Below, piece after piece: positions 22,394 to 34,558 of a stretch of DNA of 64,000 nt; the stretch's first letter is position 1, and every line of letters begins with the position of its first letter. The translations under genes were made by a program, and so were the position numbers. The notes below the pieces were generated by a model. The model saw only the letters and a program-made list of their open reading frames with translations. It ran no database searches and was not told where the DNA came from. The DNA is from Aurelia coerulea (lineage: Eukaryota; Cnidaria; Scyphozoa; Semaeostomeae; Ulmaridae), in NCBI GenBank assembly GCA_039566865.1, contig CM076947.1:9493501-9557500 (forward strand), written 5' to 3'.

Positions 22394-23599
22394 ATGGAAG
22401 AGCCTGCGAGCCTCCAAAATGTCCCAGGCAATGTCGATCAACGTCAGGAAGAGGAGGAGATAATACGGCTTTACTTCAATTGTGGGTATAAATATGAACA
22501 TATTATAGCTCTTTTGGGAAAGTATCATGGAATTGAGATTTCAATGTCCACCTTGCAACGTCGCCTTAAAGACTATGGGTTGGGGAGAGGCAAGAATGAA
22601 GTCAATCAAGGCCGGTTAAAGGAACTTATAAGGGCAGAGCTAGATGGTGCCGGATGCCTGGGCGGCTATAGAAGTGTGTGGCCTTCCCTGCGCTTGGTTC
22701 ATGGTATATCAGTTCCTAGGAATACAGTTGCGGTTTTGCTGAAGGAAATTGATCCAGTTGGTGTAGAAATGGGGAAAAGAAGGCGATTGCGGAGAAGGGA
22801 GTACTCCTCACTTGGCCCTAACTATGCATGGCACGCTGACGGATACGACAAGCTCAAGGATTTTGGATTTCCAATTCATGGCTGCATCGACGGATACAGT
22901 CGAAAAATCTTATGGCTTGAACTTACGAGGAGCAATAACAATCCTGCTATTATAGCTGGCTTTTACCTTGATTGCGTGAAGGAAGCTGGTGGGTGTCCGG
23001 TCATTCTTTCAACTGACCCAGGTAGTGAAAACTGCGTGATGGGTGCGATGCAAGCTAGTCTCAGATCAAAATGTGTTGATGAGTATAGTGGTGAAAAGTC
23101 GCATCGATTTGTTGAGTCAAAGAGAAATCAGCGCATTGAGGCTTGGTGGTCTTATTATCGGCGAAATCACTCATCTTGGTGGATTAATGTTTTCAATGAT
23201 CTTGTTCATAAAGGTTTATTTCTCTCGGGCAACGAACTGCACAAGGAGTGCTTATGGTTTTGCCTATCTAGTTTCGTTAGAAACGATCTCAATTTCGTTC
23301 GAGTTCATTGGAATACCCACTATATTCGTAAATCGCGATTTGATACCATTCCGGGGAAACCAGATGCCCTTTACTATCTCCCAGAAAAACAAGGCCACAC
23401 AGACCAACTGATAGAGATGTCCACGGCTGAGATTGATACCTTCGAAGAGCATTGCATCAGAATTTCTGAGACAAATGAAGACAACGAATATCACAACTAC
23501 TTTCAATACATCATTGCAGAAGAAGGGTTATCAATGCCCGATTCGTGGAACGAAGCGTTAGAATTGTACATTAAGCTGATCACTATTGCAGGAAATTGA
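22394..23599 (+). CDS. Integrase-type DDE transposase (IS3EU-like)
   Basis: This is a single-exon frame of about 401 codons from ATG 22394; an upstream GTG at 22388 is not a usual start. The N-terminal part (residues about 25-60) reads as a helix-turn-helix: YFNCGYKYEHI then STLQRRLKDYGL. GYRSVWPSLRLVHG and NTVAVLLKEIDP form the linker typical of eukaryotic IS3-like integrases. The core has the DDE triad: Asp in HADGYDKLKDFGF followed by HGCIDGYSRK, Asp in LSTDPGSEN, and Glu in RNQRIEAWW about 41 residues later. It lacks an LTR-retrotransposon context, so it is a DNA-transposon enzyme. IS3EU is my best guess at the family. The 9.1-kb element ends just upstream, so its promoter and any first exon have probably been displaced. 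It faces the HECT gene about 1.2 kb downstream. Confidence 0.8.
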   Translation: MEEPASLQNVPGNVDQRQEEEEIIRLYFNCGYKYEHIIALLGKYHGIEISMSTLQRRLKDYGLGRGKNEVNQGRLKELIRAELDGAGCLGGYRSVWPSLRLVHGISVPRNTVAVLLKEIDPVGVEMGKRRRLRRREYSSLGPNYAWHADGYDKLKDFGFPIHGCIDGYSRKILWLELTRSNNNPAIIAGFYLDCVKEAGGCPVILSTDPGSENCVMGAMQASLRSKCVDEYSGEKSHRFVESKRNQRIEAWWSYYRRNHSSWWINVFNDLVHKGLFLSGNELHKECLWFCLSSFVRNDLNFVRVHWNTHYIRKSRFDTIPGKPDALYYLPEKQGHTDQLIEMSTAEIDTFEEHCIRISETNEDNEYHNYFQYIIAEEGLSMPDSWNEALELYIKLITIAGN

Positions 23600-24587
23600 G
23601 TATTTGACGAGAGATTTTCACGTTAATGAAGTATCTTCTTTTTGCTACATTGGTAGTAAATATAGACCACTGAGGTATGATGGAGCACACACAGTATTGA
23701 TGGAGCAAATACAAGGCTTCTTTTTCCTTCGGACATATTAAGCATAATAAGGATAACATATCATGCAGTATGACTAACTCATCCCTACCATTAAGTTATG
23801 TACACAAACGATAGGTAAACTTAAAACATTAGTTGAAGCAGTTGCATCTGAAAGATGCGCAAACCTTTGTGTCACAAGAAACTATTCAGACCTTTCTGGT
23901 ATGCTAATAGACAGTTCCTTAAATTAAACCTTTTCCATCATTGTCAGTCCTGCCTTGGTCAGACTTATTCAATCATTGCCTTCTCTTCGGGTAAAAACAC
24001 CAACAAATGCTAATCAAGTAGATCTTAAAGCAATAACAAAATCTACACAGCAGTTTAAATTAAAACAGCGTAGCTTCTTTACAGCACAAATACCATACAT
24101 GGCACAATACATTATAATTGCTAACTTTCGGAGTGAGTTTCCAAATAGCAGTTGTCAGTTTAACAATGTTCTTGTGTCGATGAAGGTACCTCTTCTTGTC
24201 GTTTGCAATCGTGAAAACTGCTTTCAAAACAAATTCCTTTGTTGAATATTTTGGTTGAACACTTTTGGTGCATCATATATTTACTTAAAGTTGCATCTGA
24301 TTAATTCACGTAAACTGAAAACTACTTTTTAACATATATATTGGTATTATGCAAAACTTGCTTGTCTGAAGAAAGCTTTTTCTCCGAAATTTTCGAAAAA
24401 GTGTCCAAAATTCTTTGTTCGAAGTTCGTCAACAAAGCGTCCGAAAGTTTTCCATTTTAATGTGTTGAAATGTGCTGCTTGCTCCTTTTAATTAACAAAA
24501 CGTGATAACAGAATCTTGAAATAATCAAACAGTTCCACCTATATTCTACCTATAATCTAACACGAACAAACAATCCTTGTATCAGCA
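23600..24587. other. Gap between integrase and HECT genes, first part
   Basis: This non-coding stretch follows the integrase stop. The plus-strand frame at 23955-24245 has no motif. Together with 24588-24763 it forms the convergent 3' region. Confidence 0.4.
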
Positions 24588-24747
24588 GCGGCGGACACTT
24601 GGGGGGCAGGGGGTGCGATCGCCCCCAATGTTGGCTAGGACAAAGGTCTTTTGTTCGAAAACAACAGAAATAAACAATGCTTTTAACTGAAACAATAGCT
24701 TTGCCCACCCCCCCCCCCCCAATATTTGGCAAAGTGTCCACCACTGG
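24588..24747. mobile_element. 160-bp hAT-like MITE
   Basis: Ends CAGCGGCGGACACTT and inverted CAGTGGTGGACACTT, typical of hAT termini (CAGTGGCGG). The flanks TGTATCAG and GTTATCAG match at 6 of 8. C-rich runs lie inside the right end. A related piece lies at 54787-54910. Confidence 0.6.
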
Positions 24748-27227
24748 TTATCAGCTGCCTGAACTAAACAAGGCCAAATCCGGGCGATGAAATTATGCAT
24801 TTGATTACATCGTTCTTGAATGAGTTATATTCAAGCATAGTTTTATTTACAGGAAAGCAAAGCTCAAGTGAACACGTTGACACATGAAGCTTACGAGAAA
24901 CATCAGCATGCTCAAATGTAACCAAAGCATTTGCCTCGAATCCAAAGACGGGGATACTTGGTGAGCCAGTTAAAAACTGCAATATATCCGGTAATTTCAA
25001 TGTCATACTTGATAACTCATCAGTTTCAGGGCACAGGACAGTTGTTTCTGCCTCACCTCCTTCAACATCTTCCAAGAAGTGAGTGAAGTTCATTATGATA
25101 GACTCTTCTTTTACACGACGATTTGAACCAATTTCTGAATACCTTGGAGTATAAAGGTCATCTATCATCTCAGCAGTTAACTGCTTGCAGCTAGATTCTT
25201 GAAATAACCAGCGTGCTTCCTCTGCATGCTCTCTTACGATATTCAAAAAACCATGCAAATTCAGCCCATCAAGAAATTGACATAGTGCCATCATTGAATT
25301 GCCGATTGTGAACTTCACTGTCAAACATTATAGAAGGCTCTCTTTGTCTTGGATTGTTACCTTGGTTTTGGCAAAGCCAGCATCCAAGCATATGTCCAAG
25401 TTTTCCTCAACAGCATCTGCAAAGGCTTTTTCATCATTTAAGCCATCTAAACGTGCCAAAAGATTAACAACATTTGGCTCTGTGACACATTCAGGTTTGT
25501 TCTCTACCTTGTCCAAGCTACCATAGAGAATGAAATCAGCAACTGGTGGAGCAAAGAAAGATGGTGGAGGACATCCTTGCAATAAAGTCCATGCACAGAA
25601 TTGCCCATATAATTTGTACTCTTCTTGTTGCAAGGCACTGAAATTGTTGGAGAAGCACCTCTGGCCCACCTTGCCAGTAAAGAGCATCGAGGCCTGGACA
25701 GACTTATGCACTGAGGCAGCGAATTCTCGCTTGGGTCCACCTTCATCTACTGCTGCTTCACCCACAAATTGTACTTTGAGCAATTTAGCCCAACTTTGAT
25801 CAGCATCAAACCTTCTGAGTTTCATCTTTGCATCATCCCAAATCATACTCCTTCTGACCTTGATTCTGGCATGATTCTCTTTTGAAATGTGTCTATTGGT
25901 AGTTGCCAAGAGGGCTTCAGCAAAGCTTTTATCATGTTTTAGATGAGCTGGTGGTATGGGTGATTGCATGCTAACTGTGCTGATATCATCATCATCACTT
26001 GGAGTTTCATTACAATATTGAAAGCTTGCATATGACATCACTGGTGAGATTTCTTGCTCTCTGATAATTCTGTCAACACACATAGTGATGTCATTGGATG
26101 ATCGTTGTAAAGCAGAGGTAGCTGCATCTGATGACATGCTGGGAAAAATTGCAAGCACTTTGTCAGTGAGCTCATTTGCTGATGACAATGATGTTGTAGC
26201 TGTTGATGTGCTGGGCAAAGAAAAATGTGATATGAGAGGTACATGCATGAAATCATCTGGCTGAAGAGAGCAAGCTTCTTTTTCAAGATCAGTCCCAACT
26301 TCATTTTCTAGTCTAGCTCCTACTGGGGCAATCTCTTTGTTATCATCTGGTAAAGAGCATATTTCATCATCTGACAAACACTCATCTGAACACTGGAACT
26401 TCATGAAGTCAAGGATATGCACCAAGTAGAAATTGATTCGATTGTATGGCTTGCCAATCTCTAATTTGTACTTCTCCAGGGTGAATGGTTCTTCTTTTTC
26501 TAGGAGTGTTTTTACTTCTATGTTGTTTGGGTAAAGCAAGTTAAAAGGGCCTGTACCAATCTCATTATGTGCTTGATGCTTCTTTACAGCTGTTTGCAAT
26601 AGATTTTCAGCAGTTATTGACTTTTTTACCTTAACTAGGAGCACTTTCCCCCTTACTGGTTTCAACTGGCCATTTTCAGTTATTCTTGTAATACCAACAT
26701 TAATTGCCACTTCCTCTTCTTGCTGAAATTTAACTCTCTTGTTCTTTGAAATGGGTCTGTAAAAAGTTGCTTGTTGCTTTTCCATCTTTTTCTTGTACTC
26801 TGTATATGAGAGTGTTTTCGCATGACCTTCTTTTGGTGGACCTGACGTACTTGGTTCCTACAAAAAAGGTTTAATTCATGTGTCAAACATTCCTTTAAGT
26901 ATGATGAGTTTCCAAATTCAGAATACACCAGTGGGCCGTCCTTGGAAAAACAATCAAAACACATTTGATCTCATGCATTATCATATGTGCACCCACTTTA
27001 GGAAAAAAAATGATGTACTAAGCCTTGTGCACACAATTTTGAAGCTAGGAATTTGTGCATTGAGAACTATCAATTCTACCCCACCCCAGAGTTACTCATC
27101 TGGCGCCACTACCTCATACTGCATTGATTCAAACAATAGTATGCATCTGCAGTACATCATGAAATACAACAAACAATATTGGATCTATCTTTAGTATGGT
27201 GGTGTACTCTTGTGACACATTATTCAA

Positions 27228-27470
27228 ATCCTATCTAACTTGGGGGGGGGGGGGGTTCCGCTCCCTGGTATATTTTTGTTTGTAAATGTTTTTCCATAAG
27301 GCCTCTTGGATTTTATAAGTTTAACTTTGCATCATAAAGCAATAAAATTGTAACCATTTGGACCTCCTCTATTTTTAGCCTTGTTTCCATGGTTTGTCTC
27401 CGTGGCACTTTTTGGTTTGCTGCAAAATCTTGTGGGGGGCACAAGTCCCCAGTGCCCCCCAGTTTGTATG
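27228..27470 (-). repeat. Diverged copy of the G-rich TTAA MITE
   Basis: The left end reads CCTATCTAACTTGGGGGG and the interior (AACTTTGCATCATAAAGCAA through GCCTTGTTTCCATGG) matches the reverse complement of about 1790-1930. It lies in the HECT intron. Boundaries are approximate. Confidence 0.45.
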
Positions 27471-28247
27471 TTTCTGGACTCTTGCTACATCTTGATCTAA
27501 TGTAATATTTCTGATGCATATCAAGAGATCTGGTCTCCTTCATCAAGTGGGCTCGTTATTAGGCTACAGCAATTTCCATATAAACTAAATTGTGCATTGC
27601 AATTGCAAATAAATATTCTATTCCTTTGAGGCCCTTTGTGCAAGCTACTAGCATGATCTCAATCTTCAAGCATGGCTAATGGCTGCTATGGGGGGCTTTA
27701 ATTATTATGAGGGAAAGTACAAAACGTGTTTAATAATGGACTATAGTGCTCTAAACTGTAGCTGGATACCATAGCTTGTTTGTATCATAGGTTTGGGCTC
27801 GATATCTTGTAACAGGGGGGGTAATGGGGGCAATGTTTCCTTCATTTGTTGAAGCTGAATTTGAATCTGAATCTTGTTCTGGGAACACGAAAGTCTCTAT
27901 CTATTATGCATGCCCCTGTCAGTCAATCAATTGCCCTTTTCCTGCCACATTTCTTTTAACACAATAGTGATAAATTCAACAGGAGTGGCGAACAAAGCTT
28001 TCTTCTTTAATCCTCCCATTTATTTTTAGGATTTTAAATAAAATTTATTATTTAGCTTATCTGGGCCTAATGAATATAATGTTCAAATGTCCAGGTACCC
28101 TACTAGTATAAAGTGCTTAAAAACAGTGTTTAAAAACCCACATCACATACCTTCTCGAGATCATTTCTTTCTCCAGGATCGAGCCTGCATCCACAAAGTC
28201 CACAGTAATGTGCATCTACCACGGTTGACTTGCCACACTTTGGGCAA

Positions 28248-28395
28248 TGTTGTATTCAGATTATTATTATTATACCATATACTAGATATGGTAGTTGTTG
28301 TTGTATTGAGATTCATTCAGTGATTGACACGTTTTGGAACCGGGCGTGTTCTCTCGTGCCCACATCTGTTATTCAATCTTTTAACTGATTCAACA
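28248..28395 (+). repeat. 5' LTR of the Gypsy element
   Basis: 148 bp, TG...CA ends. Compared with the 3' LTR it has C instead of A at base 10 and C instead of G in the GACAGG/GACACG stretch. The LTR is unusually short for Gypsy. It contains a short internal palindrome around ATACCATATACTAGATATGG. Confidence 0.95.
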
Positions 28396-28563
28396 TGGTG
28401 ACAGGAGCAAGTACGTAATTGTGCAGATGTGGACTTTTCTCTGGGTGCAGGAAGAGCGGTCTTAAGCATAGATGCGACGACTTAGAGGCGCCTGTAACAG
28501 AGAAGCTGTGAAAGTAAAACAGGAAGATATTACTCGACTTAGGCCCATCCGCTGAGAAGCAAG

Positions 28564-31500
28564 ATGGCGTCGTTCCAAGTCAGTACACCTGAGAAATTCA
28601 ACTTCAAACCCGAAGAGTGGGGAAGATGGATCAGGAGATTTGAAAGATTTAGGATTGCTTCAAAGTTGAATGAAGAAAATGAAGAAGCTCAAGTGAATAC
28701 ATTAATTTACAGCATGGGTGATGAGGCTGATGACATATTAGCAGCATTGAAATTGACCACTACACAAAGGAACTCCTATAAAACTGTGAAAGAAAGGCTT
28801 GATAACCATTTTGTTATAAAACGCAATGTAATCTACGAAAGAGCAAAATTTAACATGAGGATACAAAGGAATGGAGAGCCTGTTGATAATTTTATCACAG
28901 ATTTATTCAGCTTGGCTGAACATTGTGGATTTGGAGACCTTCATTATGAACTCATTAGGGACAGAATTGTTGTGGGATTAGCAGACAGAAGCTTATCAGA
29001 AAGATTGCAGTTAGAAGCAGATTTGACACTGGAAAAGGCTATGACCCAAGCAAGGCAGAAGGAGCTTGTACATCAGCAGCAGGGAATTTTACATCAAAAA
29101 TATAATTCCACTGGCTCAAGTGTTGACCAAATTAAAGCTAAGAAAAGCTCAGGTAACACAGAATTTAAAAAAGGCCTGAAAGGTAACAAATTTAAAACAA
29201 GTTCCACATGTTTTAGATGTAATGGTCAATCGCACCATAAATCAGAGTGCCCTGCTCGTGACGCCATTTGTCATATTTGTAATAAAAAAGGTCACTGGAA
29301 ACGAGCTTGCAAAAATTCTAGGAAAGTGAATGAAGTTAACTCAGGTCAAAGTGATGAAATATTTTTGGGCGAAGTTGTTATTGATGCAGTCAGCACATAT
29401 CAGCACCCATGGCAGGCAACAATTTCTGTGAATAATAACCCTGTCAATTTTAAGATTGATACTGGTGCAGATGTGTCTGTCATTCCTGCAAAATTGTTTT
29501 CTTCAGAATTAAAAAATGATGTGATACTCAAGCACACAAATAAAATTTTGCTTGGGCCATGCAATTACAAATTAAATTGTATTGGTAAATTTGATGCAAA
29601 ATTGAAATCAAGCAATTCTTCAATTGATACTGAAATTTTTGTTGTACATGGCCTTGAAAGACCATTATTAGGGAGAAAAGCATGTAAAAGTTTGAATCTC
29701 ATTCAAAATCTTGTTGAGATTGATGAGATTCAGCATGCATCCAACATTATGCAGCAATACCCAACACTTTTTGATGGTCTTGGTAAATTAGAGGGGGAGT
29801 ATAAAATAACCCTGAAGGAAGATGCAAAACCCTTTGCTCTCACAGTACCAAGGAAGGTGCCACTCCCACTTTTGTCTGAAACTAAGAAGGAAATTGAAAG
29901 AATGCTTGAATTAGGTGTTATAAGGCCAGTTCAAGAGCCCACTGATTGGTGTGCACCTATTGTTATTGTACCCAAACCCAATGGAAAAGTAAGATTGTGT
30001 GTTGATTTAACAAAGTTGAATTTTAGTGTGAAAAGGGAGATTCACCCTCTTCCATCTGTGGATCATACTCTAGGAAAATTGGGGAATTCTAAAATATTTT
30101 CTAAGTTAGATGCAAACAGTGCTTTTTGGCAAAGAACCTTGTCAGAAAGTAGTCAGTTGCTAACCACATTTATTACCCCTTGGGGCAGGTATTGCTTTTT
30201 AAGATTGCCTTATGGTATTACAACTGGCTCAGAACAGTTTCAACGATGCATGACAGAAAAGCTTACTGGTCTTGAAGGAGTTGAATGCAACATTGATGAC
30301 ATACTAATTCATGGAAGAAACCAAGAAGAGCACGACCAAAGATTGCATGCTGTGCTAAACAAATTGAAGGAGGCAAACATAACTTTAAATCCTGAGAAAT
30401 GTGGTTTAGCAAGACTTCAATCAAAATCCTTGGTCACATTGTAAGCTCAGATGGAATCAAACCAGATCCTGACAAGATAAAATCAATTCTAAGTTTGCCT
30501 GTGCCAAAGAATGTTGCACAAGTAAGATCATTCCTGGGCATGGTGAATCAGCAAAGTAAATTTGCTCCTGATATAGCGAGCAAGACAAAGCCATTGAAAG
30601 ATCTTCTCAACAAAAGATGTACTTGGACATGGGGGCAACCACAAGAGAAAGCACTTCAAGATATCAAGAAATGCCTCACTGAAGCTCCCATATTAGCATT
30701 GTATGATTGTAACAGGGAAACCAAAATATCAGCAGATGCTTCATCTTATGGGATAGGAGGAGTTGTGTATCAGCTTCAAGATGACAACAACTGGAAGCCC
30801 ATTGCTTACTTTGCAAGAGCCTTGACATCCACTGAGACAAGGTACTCACAAATTGAGAAGGAGTGCTTAGCATTTACCTGGCTTGCGGAACGTGCTAGTG
30901 ATTATATCCTTGGAAAAGAGATCACAGGAGAAACAGATCATAAACCACTTGTACCTCTTCTCACAACTCATTGCATTGATCAATTACCTCCAAGAATTCA
31001 GAGAATGAGGATGAGATTGATGAGATTTCATATCAAATCATTGATACATATACCAGGAAAGGAAATGTATGCAAGTGATATGCTATCCAGGATGATACCT
31101 AAAGATGAAAATGTTAAGAAAGACAAAGAGCTGGAATCAGAAATCAATAACTATGTTTTCTCAGTTATTGATGCCATTCCTGTGTCAGACATAAAATTGA
31201 AACAGCTAATAGAAGCACAAGATGAAGATGAAGTTACAAAGAAGGTTAAGGAGTATTGTCTTGAAGGATGGCCTGAAAAACATCAGTTATGAAGTGCAAT
31301 TCGTCCGTACTGGGCAGACAGAGGAGAGCTGACCATAGTCAAGGGTATCTTACTTAAATCTACTAGGTTAGTTATTCCATCAGCAATGCGATTAGAGATC
31401 CTTGACAGAGTTCATGAGGGTCATCAAGGCATTACCAAGTGTAGAGAGAGGGCTAAACAAAGTGTTTGGTGGCCTGGAATGAGCAAGCAGATTCAAGACA

Positions 31501-32438
31501 TGATAGAATGCTGCAGAGTTTGCAATGAACACAAGAAAAACAGTACAGAGCCATTGATTCCAACTCCATTTCCTGATCGTCCATGGCAAACCATAGGATT
31601 AGATTTCTTCAAGCTAAAATCAGTTGACTACCTGATTGTAGTTGATTATTATTCAAGATTCATCGAACTTGGTGTAATGAACAAGAACAAAACAATCTCT
31701 GAAGTTTCGCGTGTATTAAAAAGTTTATTTGCAAGACATGGGATCCCAGAAACATTGCGCTCAGATAATGGTCCACCCTTCGATAGTGCAGAATACTTAG
31801 CATTTGCAAGAGAATGGGGATGTAACATAATCACCAGCAGTCCAGTGTTTCCAAGATCAAATGGAGAAGTTGAACGTGCAGTCCAGACGGCTAAAAATAT
31901 CTTAAGAAAATCAGATGAGCCAGAGAAAGCACTACTAGCATATAGATCTACTCCATTGCGATGTGGATATTCCCCTTTACAGTTGTTAATGGGTCGTGTT
32001 ATAAGATCCACACTTCCTACATTTGATTCAAAGCTCAATCCAAAACTTCCCGAGATTGAAACCCTGAGAAGAAGAGAAGATGAGAGCCGAAGACAGCAGA
32101 AACTTAGCTATGACAAGAGACATCGTGTGATACCCCTTGCACCCCTAAAGCCAGATACAGAAGTGAATATAACTACGCATCACGAACAAGGAACAATCTT
32201 AAAACCAGCCAACAGTCCAAGGTCATACTATGTGCAGACACCTACCAAAGTTATTAGGAGAAATCGCGAACACATTGTTCCATTAAATCCTGGCACACCT
32301 GTGAAGAATCCAGATATGAAGACGCAGGCTACACCCATTAAGATTCCTGAAGAGAAGACTGAACTGAACATTCTCTCAAGGCCTAAAAGAACCATAAAAC
32401 CATCACTTAAAGCTTTAGAGAATATGTCATTAAGCTAA
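28564..32438 (+). pseudogene. Gypsy gag-pol polyprotein, two breaks
   Basis: One gag-pol frame begins at ATG 28564. Order: gag (residues 1-about 215) ending in two CCHC knuckles (CFRCNGQSHHKSEC and CHICNKKGHWKRAC), aspartic protease with IDTGADVSVIP, reverse transcriptase (WCAPIVIVPKPNGKVRLCVD, LRLPYGI, active site NIDDILIHG), RNase H (SADASSYGIGG), then integrase with an HHCC zinc module and the DDE core (LDFF, RSDNGPPF, and Glu in NGEVERAV). Breaks: a frameshift near 30400-30444 in the RT thumb and an in-frame TGA at 31290 between RNase H and integrase. Both are single-event lesions, in keeping with the near-identical LTRs. No env or chromodomain follows. Confidence 0.93.
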
Positions 32439-32454
32439 GTCAAAAGAAGGGAGA

Positions 32455-32602
32455 TGTTGTATTAAGATTATTATTATTATACCATATACTAGATATGGTA
32501 GTTGTTGTTGTATTGAGATTCATTCAGTGATTGACAGGTTTTGGAACCGGGCGTGTTCTCTCGTGCCCACATCTGTTATTCAATCTTTTAACTGATTCAA
32601 CA
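32455..32602 (+). repeat. 3' LTR of the Gypsy element
   Basis: 148 bp, directly after the purine tract and followed by the GGCAA target duplication. It is near-identical to the 5' LTR. Confidence 0.95.
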
Positions 32603-32889
32603 GGCAAAACATGGTTTCGATGTTTGGAGGTCTCACATCTTGTACACCTTTTCACTTTGATCTTTCCTCGTGGCCTACTTCCCCTAGACTGATTACACTT
32701 TCGTAGGCAGACCCTCGATACATCAGAGAATGAAATACTAATAATAGAAAGAGAGCTATCATGATCTCTGATTCATCAATATCAAAATAACTACTAATCA
32801 ACAGCTCTATCAGAGTAATCATTAATCAGAAACAACTGAAAATACCATGAATAGCAAGGAGAGTCATGATCTCCGATTCATCAATATCA

Positions 32890-33910
32890 GAAATTTCATG
32901 TGGTACGTCAAAGGAAAGAAAACGAGAGATTGAGAGAATCTTAGGGTGGACGGGTGGACGAGTTGCACGTGGTACGTCATAGGAAAGAAAACGAGAGATT
33001 GAGGGAATCTTAGGGTGGACAGGGTGGACGGGTGGACGGGTTGCACGTGGTACGTCATAGGAAAGAAATAGAGAGATTGAGGGAATCTTAGGGTGGACAG
33101 GGTGGACGGGTGGACGGGTTGCACGTGGTACGTCATAGGAAAGAAATCGAGAGATTGAGAGAATCTTAGGGTGGACAGGGTGGACGGGTGGACGACTTGC
33201 ACGTGGTACGTCATAGGAAAGAAAAGGAGAGATTAAGAGAATCTTAGGGTGGACAGGGTGGACGGGTGGACGACTTGCACGTGGTACGTCATAGGAAAGA
33301 AAAGGAGAGATTGAGAGAATCTTAGGGTGGACAGGGTGGACGGGTGGACGACTTGCATGTGGTACGTCATAGGAAAGAAATCGAGAGATTGAGAGAATCT
33401 TAGGGTGGACAGGGTGGACGGGTGGACGACTTGCACATGGTACGTCATAGGAAAGAAAACCAGAGACTGAGAGAATATAAGGGTGGACAGGGTGGACGGG
33501 TGGACGAGTTGCACGTGGTACGTCATAGGAAAGAAAACCAGAGACTTGGAGAATCTAAGGGTGGACAGGGTGGACGGGTGGACGAGTTGCACGTGGTACG
33601 TCATAGGAAAGAAAACCAGAGACTGAGAGAATATAAGGGTGGACAGGGTGGACGGGTGGACGAGTTGCACGTGGTACGTCATAGGAAAGAAAACCAGAGA
33701 CTGAGAGAATCTAAGGGTGGACAGGGTGGACGGGTGGACGAGTTGCACGTGGTACGTCATAGGAAAGAAAACCAGAGACTGAGAGAATATAAGGGTGGAC
33801 AGGGTGGACGGGTGGACGAGTTGCACGTGGTACGTCATAGGAAAGAAAACCAGAGACTGAGAGAATCCAAGGGTGGACAGGGTGGACGGGTGGACAAGTT
33901 GCACGTGGTA
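32890..33910 (+). repeat. 78-bp minisatellite, left arm of foldback 3
   Basis: About 13 tandem units containing GTACGTCATAGGAAAGAAA and AGGGTGGACAGGGTGGACGG. Because 78 is a multiple of 3, open frames run through on both strands, and these are artefacts. Early units have CGAGAGATTGAGAGAATC and later units CAGAGACTGAGAGAAT. Confidence 0.95.
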
Positions 33911-34139
33911 CGTTTATTGCACGTGTGATCACTCCAGTTTTAATGCGGAAGTGAATTTCTAGAGTTATTGTTTATTTCTTTGCACATTGTTCACCAATAA
34001 AAAACTTGAGATGAACACAGTTTCATGGACTGAATCGGTACATTTCCCGAACCACATTAATTGTATTTTATAACCCATGATGTTTTTAAAATGAAAGTTT
34101 TATTTCCAATTCCAATTTTATTTTCAATCCAAAGGTATA

Positions 34140-34558
34140 CACGTTTTTTTTTATAAAAAACTTGGATCCACACTTAGTACTAAAAGTTTCTTAATTTTGC
34201 ATGGAAATTTCGGTGTTTTAGTAGTAAAAGTTTCTTAATTTGTTTCTTATTTTTTTGGCCTAAAATTGCGATATTGTTAAGTTTGAGGCTTCTTCTCGAC
34301 AAAGGGCTTCCATTTTACATTGGCATTATCATCACGAATAAGTCATGAAGATTCAGGCAAAAATTTACCAATGTTTGTAGTTAAAAGTTAAAAAAGATGA
34401 ACGTACCTTTGTTAGAGAGACATAGAATAAAAGAGACATACAGAATTTGAATGTTAAGAGTTTCTAAACTATTCTTGAGCGTAGTACTAGAGTTTCTTAA
34501 ATTTTTGGTCATCGTAGTAATAGTTGCTTATAAACCAGTTTCTTATGAAAAAAACGTG
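34140..34558. mobile_element. CACGTATTT-family MITE (419 bp)
   Basis: Flanked by TA (34138-34139 and 34559-34560). Ends are CACGTTTTTTTTTTATAAAA and the inverted CACGTTTTTTTCATAAGAAA. Confidence 0.6.

Larger units (their letters stand above)
28248..32602 (+). mobile_element. Ty3/Gypsy LTR retrotransposon, 4,355 bp
   Basis: Two 148-bp LTRs (28248-28395 and 32455-32602), each starting TGTTG and ending CAACA, differ at two positions that I can see, so the insertion is fairly recent. GGCAA is duplicated on both sides (28243-28247 and 32603-32607). A TGG-initial primer-binding site (TGGTGACAGGAGC) follows the left LTR at 28396, close to a tRNA-Leu-type site. A purine tract (AAAAGAAGGGAGA, 32442-32454) precedes the right LTR. 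It contains gag-pol and no env. It lies in the first coding exon of the HECT gene on the opposite strand. Confidence 0.95.
24764..32612 (-). pseudogene. Zinc-ribbon/CUE/HECT ubiquitin ligase gene, broken
   Basis: Start ATG at 32612-32610. Exon 1 encodes a zinc ribbon (FCPKCGK...YCGLCGC) and ends at 28151. The next exon begins at about 26858 and stays in phase. Then come a ubiquitin-like region (KVLLVKVKK...FTLEKYKLEIGKPY), a CUE/UBA-like stretch (LAIFPSMSSDAATSAL...CVDRII), and a HECT domain from VDEGGPKREF to the catalytic cysteine in STCSLELCFP near the end (stop at 24764). HECT enzymes pass ubiquitin from E2 to substrates; such genes recur as cargo in invertebrate transposons. Breaks: the Gypsy element splits exon 1 four bases after codon 2, and an in-frame TAA at about 25325-25327 interrupts the HECT domain. 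It faces the integrase gene, so the two may be one element. Confidence 0.8.

Noticed and set aside
25328..25370. A 43-bp intron (GTAACA...TTGACAG) that would remove the TAA in the HECT gene
   Set aside because: It is too short for a normal intron, is not a multiple of 3, and would delete conserved HECT sequence; a nonsense change is simpler.
32890..33910. Repeat array as a CRISPR or centromeric satellite
   Set aside because: Unit spacing lacks spacers, and the array is an arm of a mobile element with a defined 9-bp duplication.
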